The notes under the pieces are model-generated. The model was not told the DNA's origin, did no database searches, and saw only the letters and a list, made by a program, of their open reading frames with translations. A program made the position numbers and the translations under genes. DNA of 43,593 nucleotides, from the NCBI RefSeq assembly GCF_023264895.1, contig NZ_JAHFUY010000036.1:1-43593 (forward strand), given 5' to 3'. This DNA comes from Herbiconiux sp. Its GTDB lineage: Bacteria; Actinomycetota; Actinomycetes; Actinomycetales; Microbacteriaceae. Positions 22,644-30,212 of this stretch are shown one piece after another; positions within the stretch are counted from its first letter, which is position 1, and every line of letters starts with the position of its first letter.

Positions 22644-24926
22644 ATGGGTCACGCCTTCGCGGGTGCCAGGACGACCAACGGGCGAGCGGCCGACCGGCGG
22701 GGGACGCTGCGCCGGGGAGCGATCGGGCTGGCGAGCGGCCTCGCGGTCGCGGCTTCCCTGTTCGCGTTCCCCGTTGTCGCACACGCCGACCCGACCGGCA
22801 TCACCGACGGTGGCGTCTCGTCGGGGCTCGCGCGCCTCGCGGCGTCCGGCGCGACCCCGGGCACGCCCGAGGCTTCTCGCGCTGCCGGTCTGCCCGCGGA
22901 GGGTCCGGGCTCGCTCGCGGTCGACGGCAGCGGCCGCGTGATCGTGGAGCTGCGGTTCGAGTCGTTCGAGGCGCAGCACGCGGCGCTCCTCGCCATCCGG
23001 AATCTCTTCGAGGTGCGTTCGGTGGGTGTCAGCGCCCCCGCCGTCTCGGTCTACGCCACACCCGATCTCTTCGACGACGCGGCAGCGCTGGCCGGAGTCG
23101 TCTCGCTCGAACCGGGTCTGCTGTCCAAGCATGCGTCGAGCACCGCCCTGCCCACGCAGCTCAGCGCTGCGCTGGCGCTCTCGGGTGACCCCGACCTCAC
23201 GGGCACGAGCTGCCGATCGATCCCCGTCAACACGGCGGGACCCCTCGGCGTCGACACGGTGCAGGCGCAGTACGGTCTCGACGGGACGGGCCTCACGGTC
23301 GGCGTCATCTCCGACTCCTTCGACCTCGGCGCCGACAAGGTGGCGACGAATGCCGCCGAGGACGTTCTGGCGGGCGCCCTCCCCGGCCCCGGCAACCCCT
23401 GCGGCTACACGACGCCGGTCGGTCCCGTCCTCGAGAAGAACGCGACCATGTTCTCCGACGAGGGACGCGCGATGGCCCAGGTGGTGCACGGCATCGCTCC
23501 CGGCGCGCGACTCATGTTCGCCACCGACGGGGCCACGCAGACCGAGTTCGCCGACAACATCCAGGCGCTCGTCGACAACGGCGCCGACGTGATCGTCGAC
23601 GACGTGGTGCAGTTCACCGAGCCGTGGTTCCAGCAAGGCGTCGTGGCGCAGAAGATCGCCGAGATCCGCACCCAGGGCGTGCTCTACGTCGCCGCCGCCC
23701 AGAACGAGGGCAGCATCGGCTACCTCGGGGCCGGCACCGAGAACGTCGCGCCCACGGGTTCGTGGGAGTCGGCCGAGTACCGTCCCGGCGAGTGCTTCGC
23801 GGGCATCGCCGCGATGATGGACACGGCCCTCGGCACCACGGGCACCGAGGCCGACTGCATGGACTTCGGGCCTGCAGGCGCGCCGGCGAAGGGGCTCCAG
23901 GTGACGCTCGGTACCGCCCCGAGCTTCGAGCTGCTCGCGCAGTGGGCCGAGCCCGTCGACGGCCGATCGACCGTGATCGTGCCGTTCCTGCTCGATGCCA
24001 CCGGCGCACCGCTGCCGTTGCCGACCGGCAGCGGCACCTTCGACGACAGGACACCAGCGTCGTACGTCGGGTACACCGCCACGACCGACCCCTCGGTGCC
24101 GTTGGTCGTCGCCGACTACACGCTCGTGCTGGCGCGCGCGAAGAATGTCGGCGAGCCAGGCACACCGCGCGTCAAGGTCATCTTCGCGATCGACGACGGT
24201 GGCGTGCAGCGCCTCCCCTACGCTCCCGGCGAGTGGCGAGACGACGTCGTCATCGGCCCGGTGGTGTTCGCGCACCCGGCGGATCCCGCCGTCCTCACGA
24301 GCGGAGCAGCGCCGGCGTACGAGCCCCAGTACATGGAGCCCTACTCGGGCACAGGTCCGGCCACGTACTACTTCGGCCCGGTCGACGCGCTGACGTACCG
24401 CCCGGCGGAGCGTCTGGTCGAGCCGCGCGTGCTCGTCAAGCCCGACCTCATCGGGGTCGACTACGTGCGCACGACGTTCTTCGAGACCTACTACTCCGAC
24501 AGTCCTGTGCTGCCGGACGGCTACTACTTCCCCGGCACGTCGGCAGCCGCTCCCGGCGTTGCCGCCGTGGCCGCGCTGGCGATGCAGCACTCCCCGCAGT
24601 CCACGGCCGAGCAGGTGCGCGAGGCGCTCGTCTCGACGGCGGTCGCGATGCCGAAGCAGCCGTTCGACTACGGCGTCTCCGACGCGAACGTGTGGGGTTC
24701 GGGACGCGTTTTCGCGCCCGCCGTGATCGCGGCGCTGCCGGCAGCCCCGGCGCCGTCCCCCGCGCCGACTCCGGTGCCCGCCGGTGACGGCGGCACGCGC
24801 CTGGCCGACACAGGACTGAGCGTCGGAGGAGGTCTTCACGGAGTCGCGCTCATCGCCCTGCTGCTCGCCGGGGGCGCGATGGTGTCGTTCCGCTCTGCTC
24901 GACGTGCCGGTCGAGCCCCACGATGA
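22644..24926 (+). CDS. Secreted S8 subtilase-like protease with LAxTG wall anchor
   Basis: The 760-residue protein has a signal peptide with a long Arg-rich n-region (core about residues 26-47, cleavage near AHA-DP). The protease domain has the Asp motif LTVGVISDSFDLGADK, the His motif DEGRAMAQVVHGIAPGARL, ADVIVDDVV, and the Ser motif PGTSAAAPGVAAVAALAM, so the triad is present. The insert between His and Ser is unusually long (about 340 residues). The C-terminus is a Pro/Ala linker, LADTG, a hydrophobic helix and a basic tail RSARRAGRAPR. LAxTG is the class E sortase signal common in high-GC actinobacteria. No sortase is in the window. Substrate unknown. Confidence 0.88.
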   Translation: MGHAFAGARTTNGRAADRRGTLRRGAIGLASGLAVAASLFAFPVVAHADPTGITDGGVSSGLARLAASGATPGTPEASRAAGLPAEGPGSLAVDGSGRVIVELRFESFEAQHAALLAIRNLFEVRSVGVSAPAVSVYATPDLFDDAAALAGVVSLEPGLLSKHASSTALPTQLSAALALSGDPDLTGTSCRSIPVNTAGPLGVDTVQAQYGLDGTGLTVGVISDSFDLGADKVATNAAEDVLAGALPGPGNPCGYTTPVGPVLEKNATMFSDEGRAMAQVVHGIAPGARLMFATDGATQTEFADNIQALVDNGADVIVDDVVQFTEPWFQQGVVAQKIAEIRTQGVLYVAAAQNEGSIGYLGAGTENVAPTGSWESAEYRPGECFAGIAAMMDTALGTTGTEADCMDFGPAGAPAKGLQVTLGTAPSFELLAQWAEPVDGRSTVIVPFLLDATGAPLPLPTGSGTFDDRTPASYVGYTATTDPSVPLVVADYTLVLARAKNVGEPGTPRVKVIFAIDDGGVQRLPYAPGEWRDDVVIGPVVFAHPADPAVLTSGAAPAYEPQYMEPYSGTGPATYYFGPVDALTYRPAERLVEPRVLVKPDLIGVDYVRTTFFETYYSDSPVLPDGYYFPGTSAAAPGVAAVAALAMQHSPQSTAEQVREALVSTAVAMPKQPFDYGVSDANVWGSGRVFAPAVIAALPAAPAPSPAPTPVPAGDGGTRLADTGLSVGGGLHGVALIALLLAGGAMVSFRSARRAGRAPR

Positions 24927-25051
24927 GGAACTCACCGACGACGGTCTTGCCGCTCGATCTGTAGACGTGGGTCAGGCGCTCAGCCCGTGAGCTGATCGAG
25001 GATGCGCTGGATCGTGGAGGGGAAGTCGCGCGCTGCCCCGCACCAACGGGA

Positions 25052-25082
25052 GGCCGCCGCTCCGGAGTGCGGGGCGACGGCC
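25052..25082 (-). terminator. GC hairpin downstream of the CsbD gene
   Basis: GGCCGCCGC (from 25052) pairs with CGGGGCGACGGCC (to 25082) with a bulge and one mismatch, 17 bases past the CsbD stop on the minus strand. A second small hairpin, CCGTG/CACGG, lies between. There is no U-run, which is usual for actinobacteria. Confidence 0.4.
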
Positions 25083-25098
25083 TACCGTGTGAACACGG

Positions 25099-25272
25099 TC
25101 AGTTCTTGAAAGCGTCCTTGACGTTCTCGCCGGCCTTCTTCGCGTCGGCCTTGGTCTGGTCGGCCTTGCCCTCGGCGACGAGCTTGTCGTTGTCGGTGAT
25201 GTTTCCGACGGCTTCCTTGGCCTTGCCGGCGAGGTCTTCGGCGGCGTTCTTGATCTTGTCTGCAGCGCTCAT
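25099..25272 (-). CDS. CsbD family stress protein
   Basis: This 57-residue highly charged helical protein begins MSAADKIKNAAEDLAGKAKE, then has AVGNITDNDKLVAEGKADQ and ends KAGENVKDAFKN. This is the CsbD pattern (general-stress proteins, sigma-B-controlled in Bacillus subtilis, biochemical role unknown). The start is clear from AAGGAG six bases before ATG. It is the last of three very small minus-strand genes. No copy of the 4612-type promoter motif was found upstream. Confidence 0.9.
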   Translation of the reverse strand: MSAADKIKNAAEDLAGKAKEAVGNITDNDKLVAEGKADQTKADAKKAGENVKDAFKN

Positions 25273-25336
25273 GGTGAGCTCCTTCCGTTGTGGTGTTCGG
25301 TGGGATCAGCCTCCACGGGTGTGGTGGCCGGGTGGG

Positions 25337-25456
25337 TCAGTGGCGTTTCCGGGCGATCCGCTTCGCGGTGTCCTTCGTGGCCTGGGTTCTGGTGCCGAGG
25401 ACGTATCCGGTGACTCCGAATGCGATCGCGACGATCCAGGCGACTGGCTTCGACAT
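25337..25456 (-). CDS. Small single-span membrane protein, 39 residues
   Basis: The short frame encodes MSKPVAWIVAIAFGVTGYVL followed by a Lys/Arg/Thr-rich tail ending RKRH: one transmembrane helix (residues about 5-21) and a basic cytoplasmic-type tail. The upstream site (GAGAAGAG) is moderate. It sits between the CsbD gene and another tiny frame on the same strand, so it may be part of one stress operon. No family recognised. Confidence 0.5.
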   Translation of the reverse strand: MSKPVAWIVAIAFGVTGYVLGTRTQATKDTAKRIARKRH

Positions 25457-25494
25457 GATGATGCTCTTCTCTCTCGTGCGACTGACGGCTGCAG

Positions 25495-25638
25495 CTACTG
25501 CAGCCGGGTGGGGGAGCTGACGCGGGCCCGGAAGCCACCGCTGATCTGCACCAGGGCGGGCAGCGGGCGACCGAGGAAGCGAGCAGCACGATCACCGCGA
25601 TCACGGCCAGCACGAGGAGGGCCGGCATGGGTGGCCAT
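25495..25638 (-). CDS. Tiny hypothetical or frameshifted membrane protein gene
   Basis: A strong ribosome site (AAGGAG, seven bases before ATG 25638) precedes a 47-residue basic frame starting MATHAGPPRAGRDRG. Ten bases in, a second ATG (25628) in another frame opens MPALLVLAVIAVIVLLASS, a convincing membrane helix, but that frame lacks its own well-spaced site. A one-base change near the start would fuse the good ribosome site to the hydrophobic frame. It is therefore either a broken small membrane protein or a sequencing indel. The downstream stop is 38 bases before the 39-residue gene. Confidence 0.3.
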   Translation of the reverse strand: MATHAGPPRAGRDRGDRAARFLGRPLPALVQISGGFRARVSSPTRLQ

Positions 25639-25807
25639 GGTGTTTCTCCTTCGGGTCGTCCCCGGTGGGCTCCGGGGTGCTGCGTGGTTACGAAGATGAG
25701 ACGCGGCGAACGGGTGATTCGTCACGGTCTCAGCTGGATGGTGGTTCGCAGGCCGCAGCGAGACGGCTGGCGGGCATCACCTCGATCGGCGGAACTAGGG
25801 TCGGGGT

Positions 25808-26515
25808 ATGACTCGCACCGACAGGCTGTACGCGCTTGTGGAGGAGCTGCGGGCCGTGGCGCCGCGACCGAGAAGCGCCCGGTGGCTTGCCGACCGGTTC
25901 GGCGTCAGTTCGCGGACCATCGAACGAGACCTGTCGGCCCTGCAGCAGAGTGGAGTGCCGATCTGGGCGGAACCCGGTCGCACCGGCGGCTACTGCCTGG
26001 ACACGGCACACTCCCTGTCACCCCTCGGGTTCACGGTCGATGAAGCTCTCGCCGTGATGGTCGCCCTCGGCGCGCTGGCCACGAGCCCGTTCCGTGATTC
26101 GGCGACGTCGGCTCTTCGCAAGGTCGTCGCCGTCACCGACGATCGCAGACTGAGAGAGACGGCCGACCTGGCTGCGCGCATCCATCTGCTTGGCGGCGAG
26201 GAGCCGACCGGTGCGCCTCGTGGTCTGGATGCAGCCCTGCGGACCGGACAGGTCCTTCGGATCTCCTACACCGACCGCGACGGCGGCGCGACCGTGCGGG
26301 ACGTCGAACCGATGGGGTTCGTCGGCAAGGGCGACAACTGGTACCTGATCGCGTGGTGTCGGCTCCGCGACGGTCTTCGCGCGTTCCGGGGCGACCGGAT
26401 CGTCCAGGCAGAGCCTCTGGTCGAGCGGGCGGCGCGTCGAACGCTCCGGGCGGAGGATCTCGGCATCGTCGAGGGACGGCTGCGAGAAGTCGGGCTGGGC
26501 CGGAATACGGCCTGA
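25808..26515 (+). CDS. HTH/WYL-domain transcriptional regulator (YafY-like)
   Basis: The 235-residue protein has an N-terminal helix-turn-helix (SARWLADRFGVSSRTIERDL, about residues 23-42) with the following wing QQSGVPIWAEPGRTGGY. The C-terminal WYL-like region has QVLRISYTDRDGG, DVEPMGFVGKGDNWYLIAWC and LRAFRGDRIVQAEPL. These proteins are sensors or repressors in many actinobacteria. The VOC-family gene 76 bases downstream on the same strand is the likely partner or target. The ribosome site is weak (GGGTCGGGGT), so it could be leaderless. Confidence 0.9.
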   Translation: MTRTDRLYALVEELRAVAPRPRSARWLADRFGVSSRTIERDLSALQQSGVPIWAEPGRTGGYCLDTAHSLSPLGFTVDEALAVMVALGALATSPFRDSATSALRKVVAVTDDRRLRETADLAARIHLLGGEEPTGAPRGLDAALRTGQVLRISYTDRDGGATVRDVEPMGFVGKGDNWYLIAWCRLRDGLRAFRGDRIVQAEPLVERAARRTLRAEDLGIVEGRLREVGLGRNTA

Positions 26516-26591
26516 AACACCGACATGACGGTGTCGCGCAGGGCGCCCAGGATGATGACGTCGGGCCGGATGGCGCGGCCGGAAGGAAGAC

Positions 26592-26966
26592 ATGGACCTC
26601 GCATCACTCCGCATCATCACGCACGACGTCGACCGGCTCACCCGCTTCTACGAGGCGGTGACGGGGGTCACGGCCACGCGGCCTGCTCCGGTGTTCGCAG
26701 AGTTGCGGACATCAACGGGCACCTTGGCGATAGCGAGCACGGCGACGGTCGCCACGCTCGGCACCGACGCGCCACGACCAGCCACCAACAACTCGATCAT
26801 CATCGAGTTCCTCGTCACGGACGTCGACGCCGAATTCGCACGCCTCCACGACCTGCTCGACGACGTCGTGCTCAGGCCGACAACCATGCCGTGGGGCAAC
26901 AGGTCCACCCTCTTCCGCGATCCCGACGGCAACCTCGTCAATCTCTTCTCACGCCCAGCCCCGTGA
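26592..26966 (+). CDS. VOC (glyoxalase/bleomycin-resistance) superfamily protein
   Basis: The 124-residue protein begins MDLASLRIITHDVDRLTRFYEAVTG, the first beta-alpha-beta unit of VOC proteins, written here only to show the helix-start pattern RLTRFYEAVTG. The C-terminal unit ends STLFRDPDGNLVNLF, the usual DP-x-GN-x-x-x-F signature. Such proteins bind metals and small molecules as lyases, dioxygenases or binding proteins. The start has GGAAGGAAG upstream. It follows the WYL regulator, a pairing often seen in actinobacteria. Substrate unknown. It is convergent with the hydrolase gene. Confidence 0.85.
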   Translation: MDLASLRIITHDVDRLTRFYEAVTGVTATRPAPVFAELRTSTGTLAIASTATVATLGTDAPRPATNNSIIIEFLVTDVDAEFARLHDLLDDVVLRPTTMPWGNRSTLFRDPDGNLVNLFSRPAP

Positions 26967-27011
26967 TCGAACCGCCCCTGTGGTGTGAGATCGCGGCCAG
27001 GGCTGAGCCGT

Positions 27012-27854
27012 TCACGAGGCGGTGCTGTGAGCCGGTGTCGTTTCGAGGTGCTGGGAATCCAGCCAGTCCAGGGTGACGTCGGCGACGTCTTTCCAGCCGC
27101 TGTCGATGGCGAGGGAATGTCCTCGGCCCTCGAACTCGTGGTAGTCGGTGATCGACGAGGTGTCCCCGTAGAGCTTGAGAACCTCGAGGGTCACGGCCTT
27201 GGGCACGGTGTGGTCCTCGGTGCCGGAGGTCAGCAGGAGGGGTCCGCGTGCTGCGACGTGGGTGTCGACGGCGGCAGGAGAGTTGCGCGTGAAGTTCGCG
27301 GTCGCGTCCTCGAACAACGGCCTCCCGGGGCCGGGGATCGTCCACGCCTCGTGCAGCGCATCGGACTCCTGTTCTGAGAGCGCGTTTCCGAAGCTGTAGC
27401 GGAACTGCTTCGCTGTCAATGACACGGTCCGATGCTTGTTGGCCGGGTTGCCGAGCACGGGAAGCCCCGACCGCAGCTGCGAGAAAGGCAGGGTCTTCAC
27501 TCCCTTGATCGGAGCCGGATCGATCGCGATCCCGGCGGTCGCGTAGCCGTTCGCGAGCAGTTCCTGCGCGATGAGCCCGCCGAAGGAGTGACCGATCACG
27601 ATCGGTTTCGTGGGCATCGCTTCGACCAGTGCGGCGTAGTGCCGGCAGATCGCTTCGATGCCGACGTCATCGAGCGCAGAGGGGTTCTCGCGTGTGGCCT
27701 GCACGGTGTCCCCATCGCCCGGCCATCCGGGGGCGGAGGTCTGGTATCCGGATGCCTCGAAGAGGTTCTGCCATTCGTGCCACGCGCTCGAGTGGATCCA
27801 GAGTCCGTGGATGAACATGACAGGGAATGGGCGGGTGACGGCTGGATCTGGCAT
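27012..27854 (-). CDS. Alpha/beta-fold hydrolase
   Basis: This 280-residue protein has VMFIHGLWIHSSAWHEW (oxyanion region), the nucleophile elbow IVIGHSFGGLIAQELL, acid candidate SGTEDHTVP and catalytic His EFEGRGHSLAID. No signal peptide is seen. The start has an excellent site (GAAGGAG). It lies 47 bases after the SDR gene on the same strand, so the two are probably one unit under the TetR regulator at 28800. Ester, lactone or epoxide substrates are all possible. Confidence 0.9.
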   Translation of the reverse strand: MPDPAVTRPFPVMFIHGLWIHSSAWHEWQNLFEASGYQTSAPGWPGDGDTVQATRENPSALDDVGIEAICRHYAALVEAMPTKPIVIGHSFGGLIAQELLANGYATAGIAIDPAPIKGVKTLPFSQLRSGLPVLGNPANKHRTVSLTAKQFRYSFGNALSEQESDALHEAWTIPGPGRPLFEDATANFTRNSPAAVDTHVAARGPLLLTSGTEDHTVPKAVTLEVLKLYGDTSSITDYHEFEGRGHSLAIDSGWKDVADVTLDWLDSQHLETTPAHSTAS

Positions 27855-27901
27855 TGCGGCTCCTTCAGGGTGGGGATGATTCTCGAGGCAGGGCGGACGT
27901 T

Positions 27902-28684
27902 CTACAGGGTGGGGATCAGGCCGCCGTCGATCCGGAAGTCGGCACCGGTGATGTTCGCGGAGCGGTCGCTGGCCAGCAGCAGCACGAGGTCGGCGACCTC
28001 ACGAGGCTGTGTGAAGCGCCCCGTCACGGCCTGCGCTGCGGCGGCGGCGGCGACTTCCTCCGGGGTGCCGCCCCCCGCCTGTGAGACGGTCTGGGCTACG
28101 CCGGTGGCGCCCAGCCACAGAGCTGTCTCCACTGGTCCGGGGCTGATCGTGTTGACACGAACGCCGTGCCTCCCGACTTCCTTCGACACCGATTTGCAGT
28201 AGTTGGAGAGGGCGGCCTTCGCCGCGGAGTAGTCGGGGACGAGCGGGTCGGGCAGTGCGGCGTTGACCGAGCTGATGGTGATGATGCTGCCGCCTCCGAG
28301 GATCAGGCCGGGCAGCGCTGCACGAATAGTCCGTACAGCCGACATGAGAGTGAGGTTGAGCGTGCTCTCCCAGTCGGCATCCGTCACGCTGGTCACTCCG
28401 TCCGGCCGTGGCTTCACAGCCCCGACGTTGTTGACGAGGATGTCCACACCTCGCCCGGTCAGCGCTCTCTCGATGAGCGCCGACGGACCGAGGGGCGTCG
28501 CCAGGTCCACGGCGAAGAACTCGACGCTTCCTCCCGCGACCATCGTCTCGAGTTCGGGCGTGAGCGAACGAGCGCCCGCCAGCACGTGAGCGCCCTCTCT
28601 CGCGAGCGCCTCGACGACGGCAAGTCCGATCCCCTTGCTCGCCCCTGTGACCACTGCCGACTTGCCGGCCAGTCCATAGTCCAT
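27902..28684 (-). CDS. Short-chain dehydrogenase/reductase, TetR-controlled pair
   Basis: The 260-residue classical SDR has VVTGASKGIGLAVVEALARE, ILVNNVGAVKPRP, ITISSVNAALPDPLVPDYSA with YSAAKAAL (Tyr/Lys), RVNTISPGPVET and a C-terminal GADFRIDGG. This is the FabG-like subgroup. It is transcribed away from a TetR gene and followed by the alpha/beta hydrolase. Similar TetR/SDR/hydrolase sets often detoxify small carbonyl compounds; here that is only an inference. Confidence 0.92.
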   Translation of the reverse strand: MDYGLAGKSAVVTGASKGIGLAVVEALAREGAHVLAGARSLTPELETMVAGGSVEFFAVDLATPLGPSALIERALTGRGVDILVNNVGAVKPRPDGVTSVTDADWESTLNLTLMSAVRTIRAALPGLILGGGSIITISSVNAALPDPLVPDYSAAKAALSNYCKSVSKEVGRHGVRVNTISPGPVETALWLGATGVAQTVSQAGGGTPEEVAAAAAAQAVTGRFTQPREVADLVLLLASDRSANITGADFRIDGGLIPTL

Positions 28685-28722
28685 GCTCGTCCCGTCCTCG
28701 TCCAGGCTCAGCCCGTGGTGAA

Positions 28723-28748
28723 GTAGGTAGACGGACCTGTCTATCTAC
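28723..28748. promoter_or_regulatory. Inverted-repeat operator between SDR and TetR genes
   Basis: GTAGGTAGAC (28723-28732) and GTCTATCTAC (28739-28748) are 10-base inverted arms with one mismatch and a 6-base centre. The size and place are typical of a TetR-family operator controlling both divergent genes. Confidence 0.65.
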
Positions 28749-28799
28749 CTTCATGTGGCAGTATGGCCGAAGAAGAACTCGAAGGGCAAGGACGAATTC

Positions 28800-29414
28800 G
28801 TGAGCACCCCGCACCACGGCAGAAGTTCCGCATCCGCCGCGGAAGCGCAACAGCCACGCGCCGCCTCGGCCGCCCGCCAGCGGATTCTCGCGACCGCGAC
28901 AGAACTGTTCATCTCGACCGGCATACGAATCGTCGGTGTCGATCGATTGATCGCGGAATCCGGTGTCGCTCGTGCGACGTTCTTCCGGCATTTCCCGACC
29001 AAGGATGATCTGGTCGTCGCGTTCCTCGAAGCTCAGGCGGCCGAAGCGCGCCGTGTCCTGACCGCCATACGCGCCCAGCCCGAAGGAGCTCGCGCCGTTC
29101 TGGCCGAGATCGCGTCCGGGGCGAAGGCCGGCATGGAGTGCACCGGATTCCGCGGATGCGAGTTCATCAACACCGCCGCCGAATACAGCGATCCCGACCA
29201 CAAGACCCGCATCGTGGTCGACCGCCACCGCGCGTGGGTGCGCGACCTCATGGTCGACTCCCTCACGGAACTCGGCCATCCCACGCCGACCGGAACAGCC
29301 GAGGTCCTGTTCACGATGCGCACCGGCGCCATCGTCGCGTCCTCGCTCGAAGGATTCAGCGACGCCGATGGCGCCTTCGACAGAGCGTGGTGGGCTCTCA
29401 TAGACCACGCCTAG
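28800..29414 (+). CDS. TetR-family transcriptional regulator
   Basis: This 204-residue regulator has a helix-turn-helix VDRLIAESGVARATFFRHFP (about residues 46-65). The C-terminal domain has a Cys-containing CTGFRGCEFINTAAEY segment, typical of the subgroup controlling SDR or monooxygenase genes. The GTG at 28800 (AAGGA upstream) is chosen; an in-frame GTG at 28755 would add 15 Lys-rich residues and would lie only 7 bases past the operator. It probably represses itself and the SDR/hydrolase pair. The two nearby Cys may matter for sensing. Confidence 0.9.
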   Translation: MSTPHHGRSSASAAEAQQPRAASAARQRILATATELFISTGIRIVGVDRLIAESGVARATFFRHFPTKDDLVVAFLEAQAAEARRVLTAIRAQPEGARAVLAEIASGAKAGMECTGFRGCEFINTAAEYSDPDHKTRIVVDRHRAWVRDLMVDSLTELGHPTPTGTAEVLFTMRTGAIVASSLEGFSDADGAFDRAWWALIDHA

Positions 29415-29445
29415 CAGGCCGGCCGACGTGGTCGAGCCGCGTCGG

Positions 29446-30156
29446 CTACGGAGTTCCCGGCGGCTCCACTGTCACGAACTCACGTGTCCACGTCACCTGA
29501 ACGTCCTCGTTCGCAAGCCGCAGGCCGGCCTCGGGGAATGCAGCCGTGACGGAACAGGTCCAGCTGTAACCGGCACCTGATGCACTCCCCGCGAGGATCG
29601 CGCAGTACTGGCCAGTGACCGAGCGCGCCAGCCAGAAACCCCCGCCGGCCGGACTTCCCGACGAGTCGAGCCGCCGGGTCGATTCCGGCTCTATGGAGGG
29701 CAAGGCGGTTGCCAACTGGTCCCCTGGCCGCTGCGGTCCGGTGAAGTAGGCGTCGACGGCGGCTGGGTCCATCGCCGAGGGAGAGGTAGGGGTGGGTGCG
29801 GTTTCGCCAGATGGCTGCTGACCCATCACGTAGATCGTTCCGACGATCGTCACACCGACCAGAGCCGCAGCGAACGCACCGGTGCGAAGGATCTTGCGCA
29901 CCGGCCCGCTCGTTGCCCCGGGTCTCACGCCTGGCTCTTCACTCTTCTCCGGGTCCCGTTCGGTCGCAGAGGTGCCGTCCGGGGGAAGCGCTTGCTCGCT
30001 CGCCGGCACGAGCGGTGCCCCCTCCGCCCGTGCACGAGCGGAACGATCCCGCCGACGCTGCAACTCGTTCGTCGCTTCTTCGATCAGGTGAGCCGAGTGA
30101 CCACGGTCGAAGATGATCCGCTCGAGTTCAGCGTCGGATGCGTGCGCGAGATCCAT
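29446..30156 (-). CDS. Hypothetical single-span membrane protein
   Basis: The 236-residue protein has a cytosolic N-terminus with a charged helix (HASDAELERIIFDRG, then NELQRRRDRSARARAE). A Pro/Glu-rich linker follows, then one membrane helix (GAFAAALVGVTIVGTIYVMG, about residues 88-107) and an outer domain with two Cys (GQYCAILAG and YSWTCSVTA) that could form a disulfide. The ATG at 30156 follows GGGAGA; ATGs at 30189 and 30174 are alternatives. No family recognised. Convergent with the TetR gene. Confidence 0.75.
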   Translation of the reverse strand: MDLAHASDAELERIIFDRGHSAHLIEEATNELQRRRDRSARARAEGAPLVPASEQALPPDGTSATERDPEKSEEPGVRPGATSGPVRKILRTGAFAAALVGVTIVGTIYVMGQQPSGETAPTPTSPSAMDPAAVDAYFTGPQRPGDQLATALPSIEPESTRRLDSSGSPAGGGFWLARSVTGQYCAILAGSASGAGYSWTCSVTAAFPEAGLRLANEDVQVTWTREFVTVEPPGTP

Positions 30157-30212
30157 GCCAGCAGTCTCCCTCATCGGATCGCGGAGCACCGGGTGATCGA
30201 CAAGGAGCCGCC

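Noticed and set aside
22506-24935. 809-codon open frame antisense to the subtilase gene
   Set aside because: It is an overlap frame typical of high-GC DNA. The plus frame has a signal peptide, catalytic motifs and a wall anchor, and the antisense protein has no recognisable domain.
24980-25080. Minus-strand fragment ending RDFPSTIQRILDQLTG and stop
   Set aside because: It is open for only about 33 codons, has no start or ribosome site and overlaps the likely CsbD terminator. It may be a gene remnant, but nothing supports a call.
20670-30156. The whole stretch as a single mobile island
   Set aside because: Composition is somewhat less GC-extreme and the genes are unrelated modules, but no integrase, transposase, tRNA or direct-repeat boundary was seen.
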